DNA from: Chloroflexota bacterium | GTDB lineage: Bacteria > Chloroflexota > UBA6077 > JACCZL01 | Length of the DNA: 64,000 bases | NCBI GenBank assembly: GCA_030447245.1 | Contig: JAUJPG010000005.1 | Coordinates: forward strand, 90,049 to 154,048 | Direction: 5' to 3' | Part shown: in pieces, positions 44,296-53,943 of the stretch | Layout of the letters: each line of letters opens with the position of its first letter | Position numbering within the stretch: position 1 is the first letter of the stretch | Made by a program: the position numbers and the translations under genes | The notes under the pieces: model-generated | Told to the model about the DNA's origin: nothing | What the model saw: only the letters and a program-made list of their open reading frames with translations | The model's database searches: none

Positions 44296-44784
44296 TCAGC
44301 CCCTCCGGTCGCCAGTCCCGTAGATCTCGCGGGTCACGGTGAAGTCGACCGGCTCCCCACCGACCGGGTGGTCCTTGCGGAGTGGGTGGCCCTCCCAGTC
44401 GTCGGGCATCATGATCCTGGTCAGGTTCGGATGTCCGTTGAAGCGGACGCCGAACAGGTCGTACACCTCGCGTTCGTACCAGTCCGCCCCGGAGAAGACC
44501 GAGGTGATGCTCGGGACCTGCTCGTCGGTCCGGACTTTGATTCGCAGCCAGACGTGCTCGTCCATCGAGTAGAGCAGGTACTGGAGCTCGAAGCGGTCCT
44601 CGTACTCCCGGGTCGTCGACAGCGGTCAGGTCGATGAAGCGGACATATCCAAGCGCATCCGCAGGCGGCGAATCGCGTCTGGTAGCTCCCGCGGCGCCAG
44701 CAGCAGCACGCGGATCCCATCGGCTGACACGCTCGTCTCGGCCGACGGGAAGGCGGCGGCGAGCCGGTCCGGCGCGATGGTCAT
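44296..44784 (-). CDS. nuoC: NADH-quinone oxidoreductase subunit C, with two compensating indels
   Basis: The ATG at 44784 overlaps the nuoB stop (ATGA). The frame reads [12 protein letters not shown]... to ...AIRRLRMR, then meets TGA at 44626-44628. [14 protein letters not shown] is found one frame away, and [16 protein letters not shown] and the rest of NuoC ([23 protein letters not shown]) return to the first frame. One C seems lost near 44653 and one gained near 44610-44612, both next to C runs. Corrected product about 162 aa. Most likely sequence error in an essential operon. Confidence 0.88.
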
Positions 44785-45287
44785 GCCCGCCCTTGCCCCT
44801 TGCCAATCTGCTCCTTGAGCTTCAGAATGCCGTCGATCAGCGCCTCCGGTCGCGGCGGGCAGCCCGGCACGAAGACGTCAACGGGCACGATCTGGTCGAC
44901 GCCCTGGACGATCGCGTAGTTGTTGAACACCCCGCCGCACGCCGCGCAGTCACCCATGGCGATGACCCATTTCGGGTCAGGCATCTGGTCGTAGATCTCG
45001 CGGAGGACCGGCGCCATCTTTTGTGAGACACGCCCGGAGACGATCATCAAGTCGGCCTGGCGCGGACTCGCTCGGAACAACTCCGAGCCGTAGCGCGCCA
45101 GATCGTACTTGCTCGCCGAGGCGGCCATCATCTCGATGGCGCAGCAGGCCAGGCCGAACGAGACCGGCCAGAGCGATTTGTCACGGCTCCAATCCTGGAG
45201 CTTCCCCAGGAGGAAGTTCGGCGCACCATCTTTGCCATGGGTTGTCGCGGTCGTGTTGGCCGGCTCGACCGGCAGGTGGATGGACAT
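44781..45287 (-). CDS. nuoB: NADH-quinone oxidoreductase subunit B
   Basis: 168 aa. Cluster N2 ligands are visible in [18 protein letters not shown] and VPGCPPRPE. It contacts NuoD at the quinone site. Stop overlaps nuoC; 34 bp separate it from nuoA. Confidence 0.98.
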   Translation of the reverse strand: MSIHLPVEPANTTATTHGKDGAPNFLLGKLQDWSRDKSLWPVSFGLACCAIEMMAASASKYDLARYGSELFRASPRQADLMIVSGRVSQKMAPVLREIYDQMPDPKWVIAMGDCAACGGVFNNYAIVQGVDQIVPVDVFVPGCPPRPEALIDGILKLKEQIGKGQGRA

Positions 45288-45321
45288 CCTCGTACCGCCT
45301 GTCCGCGTGTCGTGTGCGAGC

Positions 45322-45675
45322 TTATCGCCAGGTTAGCGCGCCGCGCGCGCGAGCATACAGGTAGCCGACCCCGAGCACTGCGAAGAATCCGCCCATGGCC
45401 AGCAGTCCGTTCCAGCTGAGCTCGCGCGCGAGCACCGCCCAGGGAAAAAAGAACAGCGCCTCCACGTCGAAGACGAGGAACAGCATCGCGACCAGGGCAA
45501 ATCGGACCGGCCAGCGCGTCTCGGTGGTTTGTGGCTCGGACACGCCGCACTCATACGGGCGGAGCTTGGCGATCGACGGGTTGCTCGGCGAGAGCCTGCC
45601 GGAGATGATCACCAGCAGCGCGGCGATGGCCGCCGCGAGTGCAAGGTACACCATCAGCGCGGAGTAGTCGGCCAC
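45322..45675 (-). CDS. nuoA: NADH-quinone oxidoreductase subunit A
   Basis: 117 aa with three helices. [12 protein letters not shown] and [12 protein letters not shown] are the conserved loop and helix. First gene of the operon, about 108 nt from the predicted start of transcription. Confidence 0.97.
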   Translation of the reverse strand: MADYSALMVYLALAAAIAALLVIISGRLSPSNPSIAKLRPYECGVSEPQTTETRWPVRFALVAMLFLVFDVEALFFFPWAVLARELSWNGLLAMGGFFAVLGVGYLYARARGALTWR

Positions 45676-45781
45676 CAGCGATCCTCTTCGTCATCGGCGT
45701 GCGTCGCGCCGGACGCGGCTCGCATGCGACAGTCGCGGCACTGCGCGGTCGCGCCGCCCGGGACGATCCACTTCCTGTCGC

Positions 45782-45818
45782 TCACCAGAAGTATAGTCCC
45801 TGGTGAACGCCTCGGCAA
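45782..45818 (-). promoter_or_regulatory. candidate nuo promoter with dyad over the -10
   Basis: On the minus strand TTGCCG (4/6) and TATACT (5/6) are 17 bp apart, giving a start near 45783. TCACCAG and CTGGTGA, exact complements 11 bp apart, bracket the -10, as an operator would. Confidence 0.6.
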
Positions 45819-45912
45819 ACGGCACCGAGGAGCTACCCTGTGCCTTCGCGCGGCCGATCTGCCACGTACACGCCAGCGCGCCGCTGGTGGGTGCACCCAG
45901 GTGAATGGCGAC

Positions 45913-46851
45913 TTAACCTCGGCGCTGACCAGCGAGCTCCGCCATCAAGGCGGGAACCTCGTCGAGCAGCTCGCGAGCAAGAAAGCCGAGCCGTCCAATC
46001 CGCTTGGCCAACCGTTCGCCGGCCGCCCCATGAAGGTACACACCCCAGAGCGCGGCCTGGAGCGGACTCGTCCCGCGCGCCGCAAGGCCGGTGATGATCC
46101 CGGCGAGAGTGTCGCCCGAGCCCGAGGTGGCCAATCCAACGTTGCCAGTTCGATTTGCATATGCCTCGCCGTCCGGAGCAGCGATCTGCGTCTCAGCGCC
46201 TTTGAGGGCAACGATCGCGCCGAGCTCTCGAGCGGCGCGGCGGGCGGCGCCCAGGGGATCCGCCGAGACCTCCGCTTTGTCGATGCCAAGCAGGCTGGCC
46301 ATTTCGCCCGCGTGCGGCGTCAAGATAGCGCTACCCGAGAAGCCGTGCAGGGAGTGCGCCGTGTCGAAGCCGCAGGTCAGGGCCTTCGCGTCGAGTATCA
46401 GCGTTGCGGCGTCCAGCCGCGGCAAAACGCGCTCGAGCAGCGCATGGGTGGCGCTCTCGTCCACCATGCCGGGGCCGATCAGCGTCGCCTCTGCACCGGC
46501 CGCCAGTCCCAGGATAGTGTCCGCGGCCCTGGGGTCGATCCCTCCCGAGCGCGCTTGCGGCAAGGCCACGACAAGCGCCTCGGGAACAGCCACACCGATC
46601 GCCAGCGCGATGCTCTCGGGAGTGGCGATCTGAAGCTTGCCCGCCCCGGCCCGCAGCACCGCTGTCGCGGCTAGGATGATGGCTCCTGGCAACTCGGGAG
46701 CGCCGCCCACCACGAGGGCCCGCCCGCGCCCCTCTTTGTCGCCTCCCTCGTCAGGCTCAGGCAACGGCCAGCGGCGCAGCACCCCTGGAGTGATTTCTCG
46801 CGCTTTGGCGTCAGCCTGGACCTCGACGTTACGGCGCAACGGCTTTGGCAT
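45913..46851 (-). CDS. nnrD: NAD(P)H-hydrate dehydratase (carbohydrate-kinase fold)
   Basis: 312 aa. The C-terminal YjeF-type domain alone, without the epimerase half. TPHAGEMASLLG and the anion-hole GLATSGSGDTLAGIITGL are diagnostic of ADP-dependent dehydratases that repair hydrated NAD(P)H. Lies just upstream of the nuo promoter on the same strand; overlaps the phosphatase gene by 23 bp. Confidence 0.93.
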   Translation of the reverse strand: MPKPLRRNVEVQADAKAREITPGVLRRWPLPEPDEGGDKEGRGRALVVGGAPELPGAIILAATAVLRAGAGKLQIATPESIALAIGVAVPEALVVALPQARSGGIDPRAADTILGLAAGAEATLIGPGMVDESATHALLERVLPRLDAATLILDAKALTCGFDTAHSLHGFSGSAILTPHAGEMASLLGIDKAEVSADPLGAARRAARELGAIVALKGAETQIAAPDGEAYANRTGNVGLATSGSGDTLAGIITGLAARGTSPLQAALWGVYLHGAAGERLAKRIGRLGFLARELLDEVPALMAELAGQRRG

Positions 46852-47608
46852 CGCGCTCCACCGTGACCTGTGTTCCGAGCTGCTTCAGGTGGTCGACTGC
46901 GTTGTACTCCTGCCGTAGCAGCTTGCCGTTCTTACCGGCGCGTGGATCGTAGGCGTACGTCGTGATCGAGCAGTTGGCGAGCTCGTGGTCTCGATCCAAC
47001 TGGAGAATCTGGTCCTCGGTCATCCGCTCCAACAGGTACATGAAGCAGGAGACGACCACCGAGTGGCAGACGACTAACACCCGCTCACCTCGATACTCGC
47101 GGGACAGCATGTCGATGATGCTGCGCAATCGGAGGATGACGTCGCACCAGCTTTCGCCGCCCGGCGGCCGATGGTAGAACTTTCCAAGGAGCCGCCGCAG
47201 CTCGGCCTGCTCCGGATGGTTCTGCTGGATGCCGATGCGGGTCATCCGATCGAGGACTCCGAATTCCTTCTCGCGGAGCCGCTCGTCGACCACGATCTTG
47301 CCGTCGACGAACCGGTCGGCGGAGAGGCCGGCGGTGTCGCAGATCAGCCTCGCCGTCTCGCATGCCCGCTGATACGGCGAGGCCAACACAACCGTAGGCT
47401 GTTGATCCGACGGTAGCAGCCCGAGCCAACGGCCGGTTGCTTCCGCTTGCCGCTCGCCGACCTCGGACAGCGGCACGTCTACGTCGCGGACCGCGATGTC
47501 GATGAGCGGCAGGCCAGCCTTGTAGGCGACGTCGCGCGCAACATTGCCCGCGCTCTCGCCGTGCCGAACGATCCAGAGCACGTCCGGCCACTTCTGCTCA
47601 GCCTTCAC
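46829..47608 (-). CDS. histidine phosphatase family protein
   Basis: 259 aa. The phosphohistidine His16 is in IVRHGESAGN; a second His is in VVCHSVVV, and the acid is likely in LREKEFGVLD. Related to phosphoglycerate-mutase-like broad phosphatases; substrate unknown. Its 3' end overlaps nnrD, so the two are co-transcribed. Confidence 0.88.
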   Translation of the reverse strand: MKAEQKWPDVLWIVRHGESAGNVARDVAYKAGLPLIDIAVRDVDVPLSEVGERQAEATGRWLGLLPSDQQPTVVLASPYQRACETARLICDTAGLSADRFVDGKIVVDERLREKEFGVLDRMTRIGIQQNHPEQAELRRLLGKFYHRPPGGESWCDVILRLRSIIDMLSREYRGERVLVVCHSVVVSCFMYLLERMTEDQILQLDRDHELANCSITTYAYDPRAGKNGKLLRQEYNAVDHLKQLGTQVTVERDAKAVAP

Positions 47609-47617
47609 CAGGTTGCT

Positions 47618-47656
47618 ACCCCCGAGCCCGCGGATGCACGGGCTGTGCCAGGGGGT
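47618..47656. terminator. nested hairpin after the thiolase gene
   Basis: An outer ACCCCC/GGGGGT pair encloses an inner GCCCG/CGGGC pair. It begins 5 bp past the minus-strand thiolase stop, the position of a terminator, and separates the thiolase from the phosphatase. Confidence 0.5.
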
Positions 47657-47660
47657 TAGC

Positions 47661-48821
47661 CTATTCGCGCACGAGCACCGTCGCAGTCGCCATCCCGAAA
47701 CCGATACACATCGTCTGCAGACCGATTGATTGGTCGCGACGCTCTAGCTCATACAGCAGCTTGGTCATCAAGATCGCGCCGGTCGCGCCGAGCGGGTGGC
47801 CCATCGCGATCGCCCCGCCGTTCGGGTTGACCCGCGCCATGTCGGGCTCGTACTCGCGCGCCCAGGCCAGGACGACCGAGGCGAAGGCCTCGTTGATCTC
47901 GATCAGGTCGACCTCCCCGAGCGCCATGCCGGCCCGGTCAAGCACCTTCCTGGTGGCCGGAATCGGTCCGGTGAGCATCAGCTCCGGGTCGGAGCCGACG
48001 ACGGCCGTCGCGCGCAGATGCGCCCGCGGGCCAAGGCCTAACTCGTTCGCTCTCGCGCGCGACATCAACAGCAGGGCCGCGGCACCGTCCGAGATCTGGC
48101 TGGCGTTGCCGGCGGTGACGACGCCGTTCTGCCCGAAGGCCGGCTTCAAGCTCGCCATCTTCTCGAGCGACGGCTCGGCTCGGATGCCCTCGTCCTTCTG
48201 AAACAGCATCGGCTCGCCGTCGACACTCTTGATCTCCACCGGCGCGATCTGTGAGGCGAAGTGGCATGCCTCGCGCGCCCGTCCCGCCCGCACATGGCTC
48301 TCGTAGGAATACTGGTCCAGGTCCTGGCGGCCCAAGCCCCAGCGCTCGGCGATGAGGTCGGCCGAGACGCCCTGGTTGGTGCTGACGTCGCCGCGCGCCG
48401 CCAGTTCCGGGCTCCAGTCTTTCGGGTAGTCTGACGAGATCGGAACGCGGGTCATCGACTCGACGCCGCCGGCAATGACCACCTCGGCCTGGCCGCTCGC
48501 AATTGCCTGAGCGGCAAAATGGACCGCCTGCTGGCCCGAGCCGCACATCCGGTCCAGGCTTACGCCTGGCACTTCGATCGGGAAGCCAGCCTGGAGGGCG
48601 GCCAGTCGGGCGATATTGGCCCCCTGCTCGTCCACCTGCGCCACGCAGCCGAGGATCACGTCCTCGACGATGGCCGGGTCAATGCCTGCACGGCGCACGA
48701 CGTCGCGCAGCACGTGCGACGCCAGCTCATCCGGGCGGATGTCCTTGAGCGAGCCGTCCCGCCGCCCGATCGGCGTCCGCACCGCCTCCACGATCACCAC
48801 GTCGTTCAGCCCATTGGTCAT
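47661..48821 (-). CDS. thiolase family protein (acetyl-CoA acetyltransferase type)
   Basis: 386 aa. Nucleophile Cys93 (DRMCGSGQQ), [14 protein letters not shown] with the catalytic His, and C-terminal Cys in [10 protein letters not shown] are all present. It either condenses two acetyl-CoA or cleaves 3-ketoacyl-CoA. ATG is inside the 3' end of the acyl-CoA dehydrogenase frame, with GGGA upstream. With that gene it suggests beta-oxidation. Confidence 0.93.
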   Translation of the reverse strand: MTNGLNDVVIVEAVRTPIGRRDGSLKDIRPDELASHVLRDVVRRAGIDPAIVEDVILGCVAQVDEQGANIARLAALQAGFPIEVPGVSLDRMCGSGQQAVHFAAQAIASGQAEVVIAGGVESMTRVPISSDYPKDWSPELAARGDVSTNQGVSADLIAERWGLGRQDLDQYSYESHVRAGRAREACHFASQIAPVEIKSVDGEPMLFQKDEGIRAEPSLEKMASLKPAFGQNGVVTAGNASQISDGAAALLLMSRARANELGLGPRAHLRATAVVGSDPELMLTGPIPATRKVLDRAGMALGEVDLIEINEAFASVVLAWAREYEPDMARVNPNGGAIAMGHPLGATGAILMTKLLYELERRDQSIGLQTMCIGFGMATATVLVRE

Positions 48822-50037
48822 GGTCCTGTCCCTTCTCTTCTGCTGTCATCAGTCCGTTGCGTGGCGTGTAGCCGTCTCCCCGCAAGGCAGCCAGGCCGCC
48901 GCGGAGCAGCTCGCGAGCGATGATTAGCCTCTGGATCTCGCTCGTGCCTTCGTAGATCTGAACCACCTTGGCATCGCGCATGAGCTTCTCGACCGGAGCC
49001 TCGCGCGAGTAACCATACCCGCCGAAGATCTGGACTGCCTCGGTCGTCGCCCGCATGCACATGTCGGCGCCAAACGCCTTGGCATACGAGGCCTCCCTCG
49101 CATTGCGACACCCCCGGTCGCCGAGCCAGGCAGCGTGCCAGGTCAGGTGGCGAGTGGCTGCGATCTCCATCGCCATGTCGGCCAGCTTGAACTGGATGGC
49201 CTGGTGCTCGGCGATCGGTTTGCCGAACGTGCGGCGCTGCTGGGCGTAGCCGAAGGCGTGCTCCATCGCGGCGCGGGCGATACCAACCGCGAGCGCGCCA
49301 ACCGGCGGTCGGGTCCGATCGAACACCTCCATCGCCAGCTTGAACCCTCGCCCTTCGCCACCAATCAACTGGTCCTTCGGGACGACCGCCTCCTGGAACA
49401 CAATCTCAGCGGTGTTGCCCGCCCGCTGGCCCATCATGTCTTCCTTGCGGGGCACGGACACGCCAGGCAGATCGCGCGGGACGACGAAGCAGCTCATCCC
49501 GTCGCGCGGGCGCGCGGGGTCGGTGTAGGCGAATACGGCGAACCAGCGGGCGGCCGTGCCGGCGGTGATCCAGCGCTTCGAGCCGTTGATGACGTACTCG
49601 TCCCCAACTCGCCGCGCGGTTGTCCTGATGCCGGCGACGTCCGAGCCCGCGTCCGGCTCGCTCATGCCATACGAGGCAACCGCTGGCTCACTGGTGAGCG
49701 GCTCGAGCCAGCGCCTCTTCTGGTCTTCGGTGCCACCGACGAGCAAGGGAGCGGCACTGAGCGCGGTGATCGTCAGCGCGGACGTAATGCCGGCGCAACC
49801 TGCCGCGAGCTCCTCCCAGACCAGGCATTGGTCCAGTAGACCGAGCCCTCCGCCGCCATACTCGTGTGGAACCGAGAGATTCATCAGGCCGACGTCAAAC
49901 GCCTTGCGGGCGACCGGCCACGGGAAATCGGCGCTGCGATCGTACTCGGCCGCGACTGGCGCGATCTCTTTCTGGGAGAACTCTCGCGCCAGGTCGCGAA
50001 TGGCGCGCTGCTCGTCATTGAGCTGGAAGTCCACCAT
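48727..50037 (-). CDS. acyl-CoA dehydrogenase
   Basis: 436 aa FAD enzyme making the 2-enoyl-CoA. [15 protein letters not shown] and the [33 protein letters not shown] stretches are the ACAD signatures. ATG at 50037 ([10 protein letters not shown]). The usual C-terminus ([11 protein letters not shown]) is followed by about 45 residues read in a second frame over the first 95 bp of the thiolase gene, so the tail may be readthrough of an early stop loss. Confidence 0.92.
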   Translation of the reverse strand: MVDFQLNDEQRAIRDLAREFSQKEIAPVAAEYDRSADFPWPVARKAFDVGLMNLSVPHEYGGGGLGLLDQCLVWEELAAGCAGITSALTITALSAAPLLVGGTEDQKRRWLEPLTSEPAVASYGMSEPDAGSDVAGIRTTARRVGDEYVINGSKRWITAGTAARWFAVFAYTDPARPRDGMSCFVVPRDLPGVSVPRKEDMMGQRAGNTAEIVFQEAVVPKDQLIGGEGRGFKLAMEVFDRTRPPVGALAVGIARAAMEHAFGYAQQRRTFGKPIAEHQAIQFKLADMAMEIAATRHLTWHAAWLGDRGCRNAREASYAKAFGADMCMRATTEAVQIFGGYGYSREAPVEKLMRDAKVVQIYEGTSEIQRLIIARELLRGGLAALRGDGYTPRNGLMTAEEKGQDHDQWAERRGDRGGGADADRAAGRLAQGHPPG

Positions 50038-50116
50038 CGGTCGATTTCCCCCGCAAAAGGATGATAGCCGGCGGCCACCCGCCGCCGCGCCCGCCATCAT
50101 TCAACCCTGGCGAAGT

Positions 50117-50134
50117 GGCGGGGCGCACCCCGCC
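50117..50134. terminator. hairpin in the gap after the D-aminoacylase
   Basis: GGCGGGG and CCCCGCC form a 7-bp stem around CGCA. The gap 50038-50287 holds no gene that I can support. Confidence 0.4.
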
Positions 50135-50287
50135 GTCGGTTGGCCTCCGCGCGATGGGATCGACCCTCGGCCGGACTCAGCGAATAGCGGTCTAGGTCCG
50201 ACGGATGGGCACACGCGTAGCCGAGCGGCGGGCAGGGCGGCGGCGCGAAGCTGGTGCCGATTGCAGTCGGCCACCCTCAGACCGCTG

Positions 50288-51865
50288 TCACGCCCGCAGC
50301 ACCTTACCCGCCCGCGCCCTCGTGTAGCGGCCGTCGCGCACCGCGAAGGTGCCGTTGACCAGGACGTGCGGCATCCCGATCGGCGGCTGCTCCGGGTCCT
50401 CAGGCGTGGCGCGGTCGAGCACCGTCGCCGCGTCAAAGACCACGAGGTCGGCTGCCATCCCTGGCCGAACCAGCCCTCGATCCAGCAGCCCGAACTTCTG
50501 GGCGGGGTAGCTCGTCATCTTGCGCACCGCCTCAGGGAGCGGGATCAGCCCGGCGTCGCGCGCGTAGCGGCCGAGCACGCGTGGATAGGTGCCCCAGGTC
50601 CGCGGGTGCGGCTTGCCGCGCGTCACGATCGCGTCCGAGCCGATCATCACCAGCGGGTGCCGCATGATCGTCCGTACGTCCGCCTCGTCCATCATCCGCA
50701 CCACGATCGTCGGCTGGCCGCGCTCCTCGAGCAGCACGTCGCACAGGGCGTCGACTGGATCCACGCCCTTCTCGTCGGCGATCTGCTGGATCGTCTTGCC
50801 GAGGTAGCCCGGGCTCTGGTCCACGCTGGAGATGCGTACGTTCTCCCAGCCGCCGGCGGCGGCCAGGTTCTCCCAGCCGGGAATGCCCTCGGCGAAGTCG
50901 CGCTTGATCCGCTCACGGTCGGCCGCCACGGTGAGTCGCTCCAGCAGCAGCTCGCGGCCACCTTCCTGCGACCACGGGGGCAGCAGCGCGGCCATGCGCG
51001 TGCTGCCGGCGTCGTAGGGGTACTGGTCGCCGGTCACCTCGACGCCGCGCTCGCGTCCCCCCTCGATCAGGCGGAGCAGCTCGTCGGCGCGGCCGTGATT
51101 CTGCTTGCCGGCCGCCTTCAGGTGCGAGAGCTGGACCGGCACTGCGGCCCGCTCCCCGATCTCGATCGCCTCAGCGTGGGCGTTGAGCAGGGTGGCGGTC
51201 TCGCCGCGCACGTGCGAGCAGTACGGGCGGCCGGTCCCGCGCAGCACCTCAGCCAGGGCGATCAGCTCGGGCGTCTTCGAGTAGAAGCCCGGCGCGTAGA
51301 TCAGTCCCGAGGAGAGCCCGACAGCGCCATCCTCGAGCGACTCGGACAGCAGCCTCTGCATCATCGCTAGCTCGTCGCTCGTCGGGGCGCGGTTCTCGAA
51401 GCCCATCGCCGCCACCCGCAGCGCCCCGTGGCCAACCAGAGGGGCGATATTGCTGACCGGCCCGGCCCGCTCCAGGCTCGCAAAGTACTCGCCGGCCCGC
51501 GACCAGTCCCACGGCAGGTCGCCGAAGATGCCGGCGTGCTGCTCCCTGAGCAGGTGCCCTGTCTCCGCGACCACCGGGTAGGCCGTCGATCCACAGTTGC
51601 CATTCACCTCGGTGGTGACGCCCTGGAGGATCTTGGCCGGCAGCGGGTCGTCCGCGAACGGCAGGGCGTCCGAGTGGCAGTGCGGGTCAATGAACCCGGG
51701 GCAGACAGTCAGGCCAGGAATGTCCACCGTCTCGCGCGCCTCCGTATCGCCAAGCTGTCCGACCGCCGTGATCGTTCCACCCTTGATGGCCACGTCCGCC
51801 GCGAAGTCCGAGTTGCCGGCTCCGTCGATCACGCGGCCGCCTCGCAACACCAGGTCGAACATCAT
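50288..51865 (-). CDS. N-acyl-D-amino-acid deacylase (amidohydrolase family)
   Basis: 525 aa. GFIDPHCHSD (metal ligands), NGNCGSTAYP, SHVRGET, and SDAIVTRGKPHPRTWGTYP are typical of D-aminoacylases, which hydrolyse N-acyl-D-amino acids to D-amino acids. ATG-ATG start with AAGGAGG upstream. Last gene after a peptide-type importer, so the substrate may be imported N-acyl or D-residue peptides. Confidence 0.9.
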   Translation of the reverse strand: MMFDLVLRGGRVIDGAGNSDFAADVAIKGGTITAVGQLGDTEARETVDIPGLTVCPGFIDPHCHSDALPFADDPLPAKILQGVTTEVNGNCGSTAYPVVAETGHLLREQHAGIFGDLPWDWSRAGEYFASLERAGPVSNIAPLVGHGALRVAAMGFENRAPTSDELAMMQRLLSESLEDGAVGLSSGLIYAPGFYSKTPELIALAEVLRGTGRPYCSHVRGETATLLNAHAEAIEIGERAAVPVQLSHLKAAGKQNHGRADELLRLIEGGRERGVEVTGDQYPYDAGSTRMAALLPPWSQEGGRELLLERLTVAADRERIKRDFAEGIPGWENLAAAGGWENVRISSVDQSPGYLGKTIQQIADEKGVDPVDALCDVLLEERGQPTIVVRMMDEADVRTIMRHPLVMIGSDAIVTRGKPHPRTWGTYPRVLGRYARDAGLIPLPEAVRKMTSYPAQKFGLLDRGLVRPGMAADLVVFDAATVLDRATPEDPEQPPIGMPHVLVNGTFAVRDGRYTRARAGKVLRA

Positions 51866-51978
51866 TCTTCCTCCTTCAGCATCGACAGCAGCGGTCGCTC
51901 GGACCTCGGCGCCCGTGGTGTTACGGCGGGCACGGAGATCCTGTCACCACGTCTTGGTGGGCCGCTCCGTCCTCTCCT

Positions 51979-52950
51979 TCAGTCGCCCGTCGGACCGCGA
52001 TTGCGGATGCGCCTTGGATCGATCGCGTCTTGCAGCGCGTCCGCGAAGTAGTTCATGCCGATGACGACCAGCGTAATCGCCAGGCCCGGAAAGAGCGCGT
52101 ACGTCGCCGAGCGGGCGAGATAGCCCTGGGCCGCGCTCAGCATGTTGCCCCAGGACGCCTCCGGCGGCTGGCTGCCGAGGCCGAGGAAGCTGAGCGTCGC
52201 CTCAACTAGGATCGCTTCCGGCGCCGCGATCGCCATCTGGACCACCAGTGGGGCGAGGCAGTTCGGGAAGACGTGGCTGAGCATGATCCGCGCGTCAGTG
52301 CACCCGACCGCCCGCGAGGCGGTGACGAACTCCCAGCCCCGGATGGCCAGTGTACTGGCGCGGGCCAGCCGTGCGAAGATCGGCAGGTTGATGATCGCGA
52401 TCGCCAAGACGGCGTTGAGCCAGCCTGGGCCCAGGACCGTGACGATGCCGATCGCCAGGAAGATCGCCGGGAACGCCAGCAGCGTATCGCACACGCGCAT
52501 GACGATCAGGTCGAACCATCCCCCACGGTAGCCGGCGAGCAGTCCGACCGCCGCCCCGACGGTCGCGGCCAACAGAATAGTCAATAGCCCCGCGCCAAGG
52601 GCTGGGCGCGCGCTGTACATGACCCGGCTGAGGATGTCGCGCCCGGCTTCGTCGGTGCCGAACCAGTACCGCGCCGACGGCGGCGAAAGCTGATCCCGAA
52701 GGTGGAGCTCGTTCGGATCATAGGGCGCAACCTGTGGGCTGAGCACGGCTACCACCATGACCACGAGCAGGACACTGACTCCAAAGGCGCCCTTTCGATT
52801 GTGGATGAGGCGCCGGAGCAGGGCAGTCCGCGCATGCGCCCGGCCCCCTCCCTCCAGGGCCCGGCGATCCACCGCTGGCGCGTTCTGGGTCACGTCCCCG
52901 GCCGCGATCGGCGGCGCTGACCTGCCATCCTGGCGCGCCCCGGACTCCAC
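51979..52950 (-). CDS. peptide-type ABC transporter permease (DppC/OppC-like)
   Basis: 323 aa. The N-terminal OppC domain (RRLIHNRKGAFGVSVLLVVMV) and periplasmic YWFGTDEAGRDILSRVMYSAR are typical; the EAA loop is in ASRAVGCTDARIMLSHVFPN. GTG start, 2 bp after the DppB-like gene. Confidence 0.94.
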   Translation of the reverse strand: MESGARQDGRSAPPIAAGDVTQNAPAVDRRALEGGGRAHARTALLRRLIHNRKGAFGVSVLLVVMVVAVLSPQVAPYDPNELHLRDQLSPPSARYWFGTDEAGRDILSRVMYSARPALGAGLLTILLAATVGAAVGLLAGYRGGWFDLIVMRVCDTLLAFPAIFLAIGIVTVLGPGWLNAVLAIAIINLPIFARLARASTLAIRGWEFVTASRAVGCTDARIMLSHVFPNCLAPLVVQMAIAAPEAILVEATLSFLGLGSQPPEASWGNMLSAAQGYLARSATYALFPGLAITLVVIGMNYFADALQDAIDPRRIRNRGPTGD

Positions 52951-52952
52951 GC

Positions 52953-53906
52953 CTAGTCGGCCCGATGCGGAGCCACCCGCGGGTCCAGGTACGCGTACGA
53001 CAGGTCCACCAGGATCGTGGTGACCAGGAAGATGAGCACCACCAGCATCAGGGCGCCCTGGACGACCGGATAGTCTCGGTTCAGGATCGACATGACGACG
53101 AGCCGACCGATTCCCGGGTAGGCGAAGACTGTCTCTGTGACCAGCGCGCCGCCGAGCAGGCGCCCTATCTGGATTCCGAGCACGGTCACGACCGGGATCA
53201 GCGCGTTTCGGAGCGCGTGGCGCGCGACGACAACCCGCTCGCGCATCCCTTTGGCGCGCGCAGTCCGAATGTAGTCAGCGCTGAGCACGTCGATCATCGC
53301 CGAGCGCACGAAGCGTGACAGCGTTGACAGGTTCAGAACGGCGATCGTGACGACCGGCAGCACGAGGTAGCTCAGGTTGAGCAACGGAGAACGGCTGGCG
53401 TCGCCGATGCCGGAAGGAGGCAGCCACTGCAGCGTCACGCTGAACAGGATGATGAGCAACATCCCTAGCCAGAATTGCGGGACGGCCAACCCGAGCGAGT
53501 TGAGGCCGGTGATCAGGAGATCGATGCGCGTGCCCTGGTGGAGAGCCGCGAAGCACCCGAGTGGCACGCCGATCAGCAGCGCCAGCAGCAGCGCCGTGAC
53601 CGACAGCCGCACCGTGTTCGGGAAGTACTCGGCCAGGAGCTGAGTAACCGGACGATTGTTGACCTGCGAGCGGCCCAGGTCGAACCGTCCGAGGTCGGCC
53701 AACCAGACCAGGTACTGGAGCGGCAGCGGCCGGTCCAATCCCAGACGCTCGCGCTCACCGGACACCTCTTCCGGCGTCGCCTCAGTTCCGAGCTTCATCC
53801 GCACGGGATCGCCAGGCGAGAGCCGGATGATCCCGAAGATCAGGAGTGACGCCAGGAACAGCGTCGGAAGCAGGGCCGACCAGCGACGCACTAGGTACGC
53901 CAGCAT
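52953..53906 (-). CDS. peptide-type ABC transporter permease (DppB/OppB-like)
   Basis: 317 aa, six helices. YLVRRWSALLPTLFLASLLIFGIIRLSPGDP and the EAA loop RTARAKGMRERVVVARHALRNAL are typical of DppB. It forms the channel with the DppC-like gene. Confidence 0.95.
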   Translation of the reverse strand: MLAYLVRRWSALLPTLFLASLLIFGIIRLSPGDPVRMKLGTEATPEEVSGERERLGLDRPLPLQYLVWLADLGRFDLGRSQVNNRPVTQLLAEYFPNTVRLSVTALLLALLIGVPLGCFAALHQGTRIDLLITGLNSLGLAVPQFWLGMLLIILFSVTLQWLPPSGIGDASRSPLLNLSYLVLPVVTIAVLNLSTLSRFVRSAMIDVLSADYIRTARAKGMRERVVVARHALRNALIPVVTVLGIQIGRLLGGALVTETVFAYPGIGRLVVMSILNRDYPVVQGALMLVVLIFLVTTILVDLSYAYLDPRVAPHRAD

Positions 53907-53943
53907 CGCTAGATCCTCTCACTCGCTGCCGACAGCGCGCGGC

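Noticed and set aside
43079-44806. a NuoCD fusion protein
   Set aside because: The track ORF is long only because one piece of nuoC is in the nuoD frame. The rest of nuoC is in another frame with its own stop 2 bp before the nuoD ATG.
49556-51370. 604-codon plus-strand open frame
   Set aside because: Antisense to acyl-CoA dehydrogenase and D-aminoacylase, both with full catalytic motifs.
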